64,000 nt of DNA from positions 372,001-436,000 of the forward strand of contig CAXXTW010000002.1 in the NCBI GenBank assembly GCA_963678255.2. Reading direction: 5' to 3'. Within the stretch, counting starts at the first letter, position 1. Each line of letters begins with the position of its first letter. Made by a program: the position numbers and the translations under genes. This stretch comes from G963678255 sp963678255 (GTDB lineage Bacteria > Cloacimonadota > Cloacimonadia > Cloacimonadales > WRIO01). The notes under the pieces are model-generated. The model was not told the DNA's origin and did no database searches. It worked only from the letters and a program-made list of their open reading frames with translations. This document shows positions 61,770 to 64,000 of this stretch, in pieces.

Positions 61770-64000
61770 ATGATCAATATCACTCAAGAAAAAAACGATT
61801 TCATTTTTATTGATTCTATAAAAATGACTGATACAAACATTATTGAATTTTTAAAGAAAGTTGGATTATTTTTTCAAAATGATTCTCACTCTTATAATCT
61901 AAGAGTGATTCATAACAAAGAAATCATGGGAAAACTGCCAATTGCCATTTCAATGTACGATGGTAATAACCTTCTACAGCTAAATAGAGCTCAGATAAAA
62001 TCCTCCTATATACTGACATTTCAAGCAGAAACTGCTGAGTTATATGCAAGCATGATTACTAAAACACAGGTGATTTTACTTTCAGATTCATATAAACCCG
62101 TTCATGAGGGGATCATAGTCATTCCAGTAAATCAGTTTTTTGACTTTTTAAAGAAAAATGAATTACAAGAAAAAGCACAAACTATAGATACAGATTTCAT
62201 TTGGATAAATCCTAATGCGATCAATCTAGCAATGCAAGAAGAGTATTCAATACATAAATATAAGAATGAAACAATTGATGGTGATTGGCATGTAAATCAA
62301 CCATCATTTGAGGATAGAATAGATTTTTATCAATCGTTAACCGATCATATTGAAAAGAATTTAGCTTGGCAAGATACAACCTATTACCAAAGAGTCATGA
62401 AGGAAATCAACAGTGGTCAAACAAAATGGCATTGTTCGAATGAGTATGAATTCAAACAGAGATGCCTCGATTTAGATAATCAATACATAAATATGAAAAA
62501 TATTGGATATTGTCAGGATCCAAACAAGGATTTTGTGGAAATCAATATTGGAGAAAATGGGGAGATAATCTTTAATAATGGACGTCATCGTTTATGCATT
62601 TCCAAAATCCTTAATATACCTTTAATTCCTGTTAAAGTTACAGTTCGTCATCAAAAATGGGTCGATTTTAAAAAAGAGATTGAAGGTTACGCCAATAAAA
62701 ATAATGGTTTTGTCTATGCACCTCTTGATCATCCAGATCTTTCTGAATTTCGCTATTATCATACTGGAAGAATTGATGAAATCGTCAAACACATAAACTC
62801 TGAAAGTAAAACAGTTCTTGATATTGGTACTCATTGGGGATATATGTGCAGTCGATTAGAAGAAATTGGAAAGGAATGTACGGCTGTTGAAATCAATAAA
62901 GAACCTTTTTATTTTCTGAATAAACTAAAAATTGCCAATAATAAACGCTATCATACTATTAATCAAGATATATTTTCTTACACAGATAGTCATCATGACT
63001 TTGATACAGTTTTAGCACTTAATATTTTCCATCATTTTATAAAAACACCAGAATTGCATCAATTGTTGGTTAAAATGCTAAAATCCTTAAATATGAAAGA
63101 AATGTTTTTTCAAGCCCATCGAACAGATGAAAACCAGATGCAAAATGTCTATAAAAACTACGAACCTGAAGAATTTGTTCAGTTTATTATTGATCATTCA
63201 TGCTTAACTGATTATTATTTTATAGAGTCTTACAATGGTCGAAAAATGTTTAAGATTTTTAAGCAAGAGAAAGAGATACATACTGAACCTGAAAGAAACA
63301 AAGATTTCAGCGACTTAAAAGTCTTATTCTTATCTTTTTTAAGTACAACTCATCCTCAGATCATGTTAAAAATTGATGAACAATATCAGGCTATGAAACT
63401 GGTCAATCCTTTAACAGAGTGTTTGGTTATCGGTAATTCAGAAAAGGATTACCAGAATACATTCAGTTTTGGTTTTGTTGATCTTGATGTTAATCGCTTA
63501 TCTCGATTTGAAGCTGCTGATTTGGCAATACAGGAAATGAACCCTGATGTAGTTTACTTGAGATATCCCATTGCCAATAAAGATTTACTAAAACTTTGTA
63601 CAAAATACTCAAATATTGTTTTTGAGCATCAATCCATGGAACTTCCAGAATTAGAAAAAGGTAATCAAGTTCTATATAAAAATGAGTTTGAATGTGGAAA
63701 TGCTTGCATTGAAAAATCATTAGCTTTAGTTGGAGTAACTGACCAAATTGTAAATTATGAATTATCTCGTATACACATCAAAAAGCCTCATTTAGCTAAC
63801 CCAAATGGTATTTATAGCTCGCGTTATGTAATACAGCCAAGAAAGGCGTTTAATGGTGTTATACATGCCTTATGTATTGCTGATTTTCGCTATTGGCATG
63901 GTTTAGATAGGCTTATTGCCGGATTAAAGAAATATGGTGCATCGAGAGATATGGTAATCCATTTGGTTGGTTTTGGTCCTGAATTAGAAACTTACAAGAA
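61770..64000 (+). CDS. Long methyltransferase-glycosyltransferase fusion (cut by window edge)
   Basis: I translated the frame from the ATG at 61770 (behind AGGAG) and it stays open to the window end, at least 743 residues. Residues 1-230 have no known motif. A ParB-like HRL segment reads NNGRHRLCISKIL (about 268-280). A class I methyltransferase domain starts at about 348 with TVLDIGTHWGYM, AVEINKEP, and LALNIFHHFIKTPE. At about 695 a GT4-like start appears (GVIHALCIADFRYWHGLDRL). The three-part chain suggests one polypeptide that methylates and then extends a glycan. The remainder is outside the window. Confidence 0.75.
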   Translation, partial: MINITQEKNDFIFIDSIKMTDTNIIEFLKKVGLFFQNDSHSYNLRVIHNKEIMGKLPIAISMYDGNNLLQLNRAQIKSSYILTFQAETAELYASMITKTQVILLSDSYKPVHEGIIVIPVNQFFDFLKKNELQEKAQTIDTDFIWINPNAINLAMQEEYSIHKYKNETIDGDWHVNQPSFEDRIDFYQSLTDHIEKNLAWQDTTYYQRVMKEINSGQTKWHCSNEYEFKQRCLDLDNQYINMKNIGYCQDPNKDFVEINIGENGEIIFNNGRHRLCISKILNIPLIPVKVTVRHQKWVDFKKEIEGYANKNNGFVYAPLDHPDLSEFRYYHTGRIDEIVKHINSESKTVLDIGTHWGYMCSRLEEIGKECTAVEINKEPFYFLNKLKIANNKRYHTINQDIFSYTDSHHDFDTVLALNIFHHFIKTPELHQLLVKMLKSLNMKEMFFQAHRTDENQMQNVYKNYEPEEFVQFIIDHSCLTDYYFIESYNGRKMFKIFKQEKEIHTEPERNKDFSDLKVLFLSFLSTTHPQIMLKIDEQYQAMKLVNPLTECLVIGNSEKDYQNTFSFGFVDLDVNRLSRFEAADLAIQEMNPDVVYLRYPIANKDLLKLCTKYSNIVFEHQSMELPELEKGNQVLYKNEFECGNACIEKSLALVGVTDQIVNYELSRIHIKKPHLANPNGIYSSRYVIQPRKAFNGVIHALCIADFRYWHGLDRLIAGLKKYGASRDMVIHLVGFGPELETYK

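Overview
This is an AT-rich stretch (about one third G+C by eye) of a Gram-negative bacterial chromosome. The outer-membrane proteins (TolC, a TonB-linked barrel), three secreted proteins with a type-A, FlgD-like C-terminal sorting domain of the type IX secretion kind, GLUG-repeat surface proteins and abundant degenerate palindromic repeats point to the Fibrobacterota-Chlorobiota-Bacteroidota (FCB) group. The overall style is closest to Candidatus Cloacimonadota. This placement is inference from gene content only; there is no rRNA gene in the window.

Layout. 1-15.7 kb (minus strand): the 5' part of queC, tRNA-Pro(CGG), a TolC/HlyD efflux pair ending in a small sigma factor, a TonB-domain/barrel fusion, an NAD-sugar epimerase-like protein, a ComEC-like lipoprotein, then a potABC-dnaX-glycosyltransferase-methyltransferase operon, a LexA/CI-like repressor with its own promoter and operator candidate, and an acetyltransferase. 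15.9-21.3 kb is accessory DNA: an IS110 remnant, a complete 2605-bp IS21 element with a 6-bp target duplication inside a 206-bp tandem repeat, an unrecognised 181-aa gene, and five 208-bp tandem repeats. 21.5-25 kb: a GLUG surface protein followed by a 48-bp minisatellite. 25-32 kb (minus): histidine kinase, HAD phosphatase, U32 protein and Tex, probably one operon. 32-36 kb: glnS with a clear terminator, degenerate repeats, and a second, inverted copy of the 181-aa gene. 36-43 kb: a large beta-propeller protein, a cysteine-cluster/acetyltransferase fusion, a secreted peptidylarginine-deiminase-like enzyme and a DUF3795 protein. 43-45 kb: a second GLUG protein.

45-64 kb (plus strand) is a co-directional biosynthetic cluster. 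It holds a HAD phosphatase, a GT4 glycosyltransferase, a sugar-nucleotide epimerase, a DegT aminotransferase, two full-length asparagine-synthase-type amidotransferases, three methyltransferase domains, a Rossmann-like protein of unknown function, an ATP-grasp ligase, a B12-binding-type radical SAM protein, more glycosyltransferases, a TPR protein and a very long methyltransferase-glycosyltransferase fusion that runs off the window. Most of the genes from 49.8 kb on overlap or lie within about 30 nt of each other. The set fits a heavily decorated surface glycan carrying amidated, aminated and methylated sugars, or a novel small molecule.

The most interesting unexplained items are the duplicated 181-aa gene with its conserved 5' region and covarying hairpins, the tandem-repeat arrays around it, the 49-64 kb cluster, and the sorting-domain-tagged deiminase that keeps every residue I recall as catalytic in the Porphyromonas enzyme.
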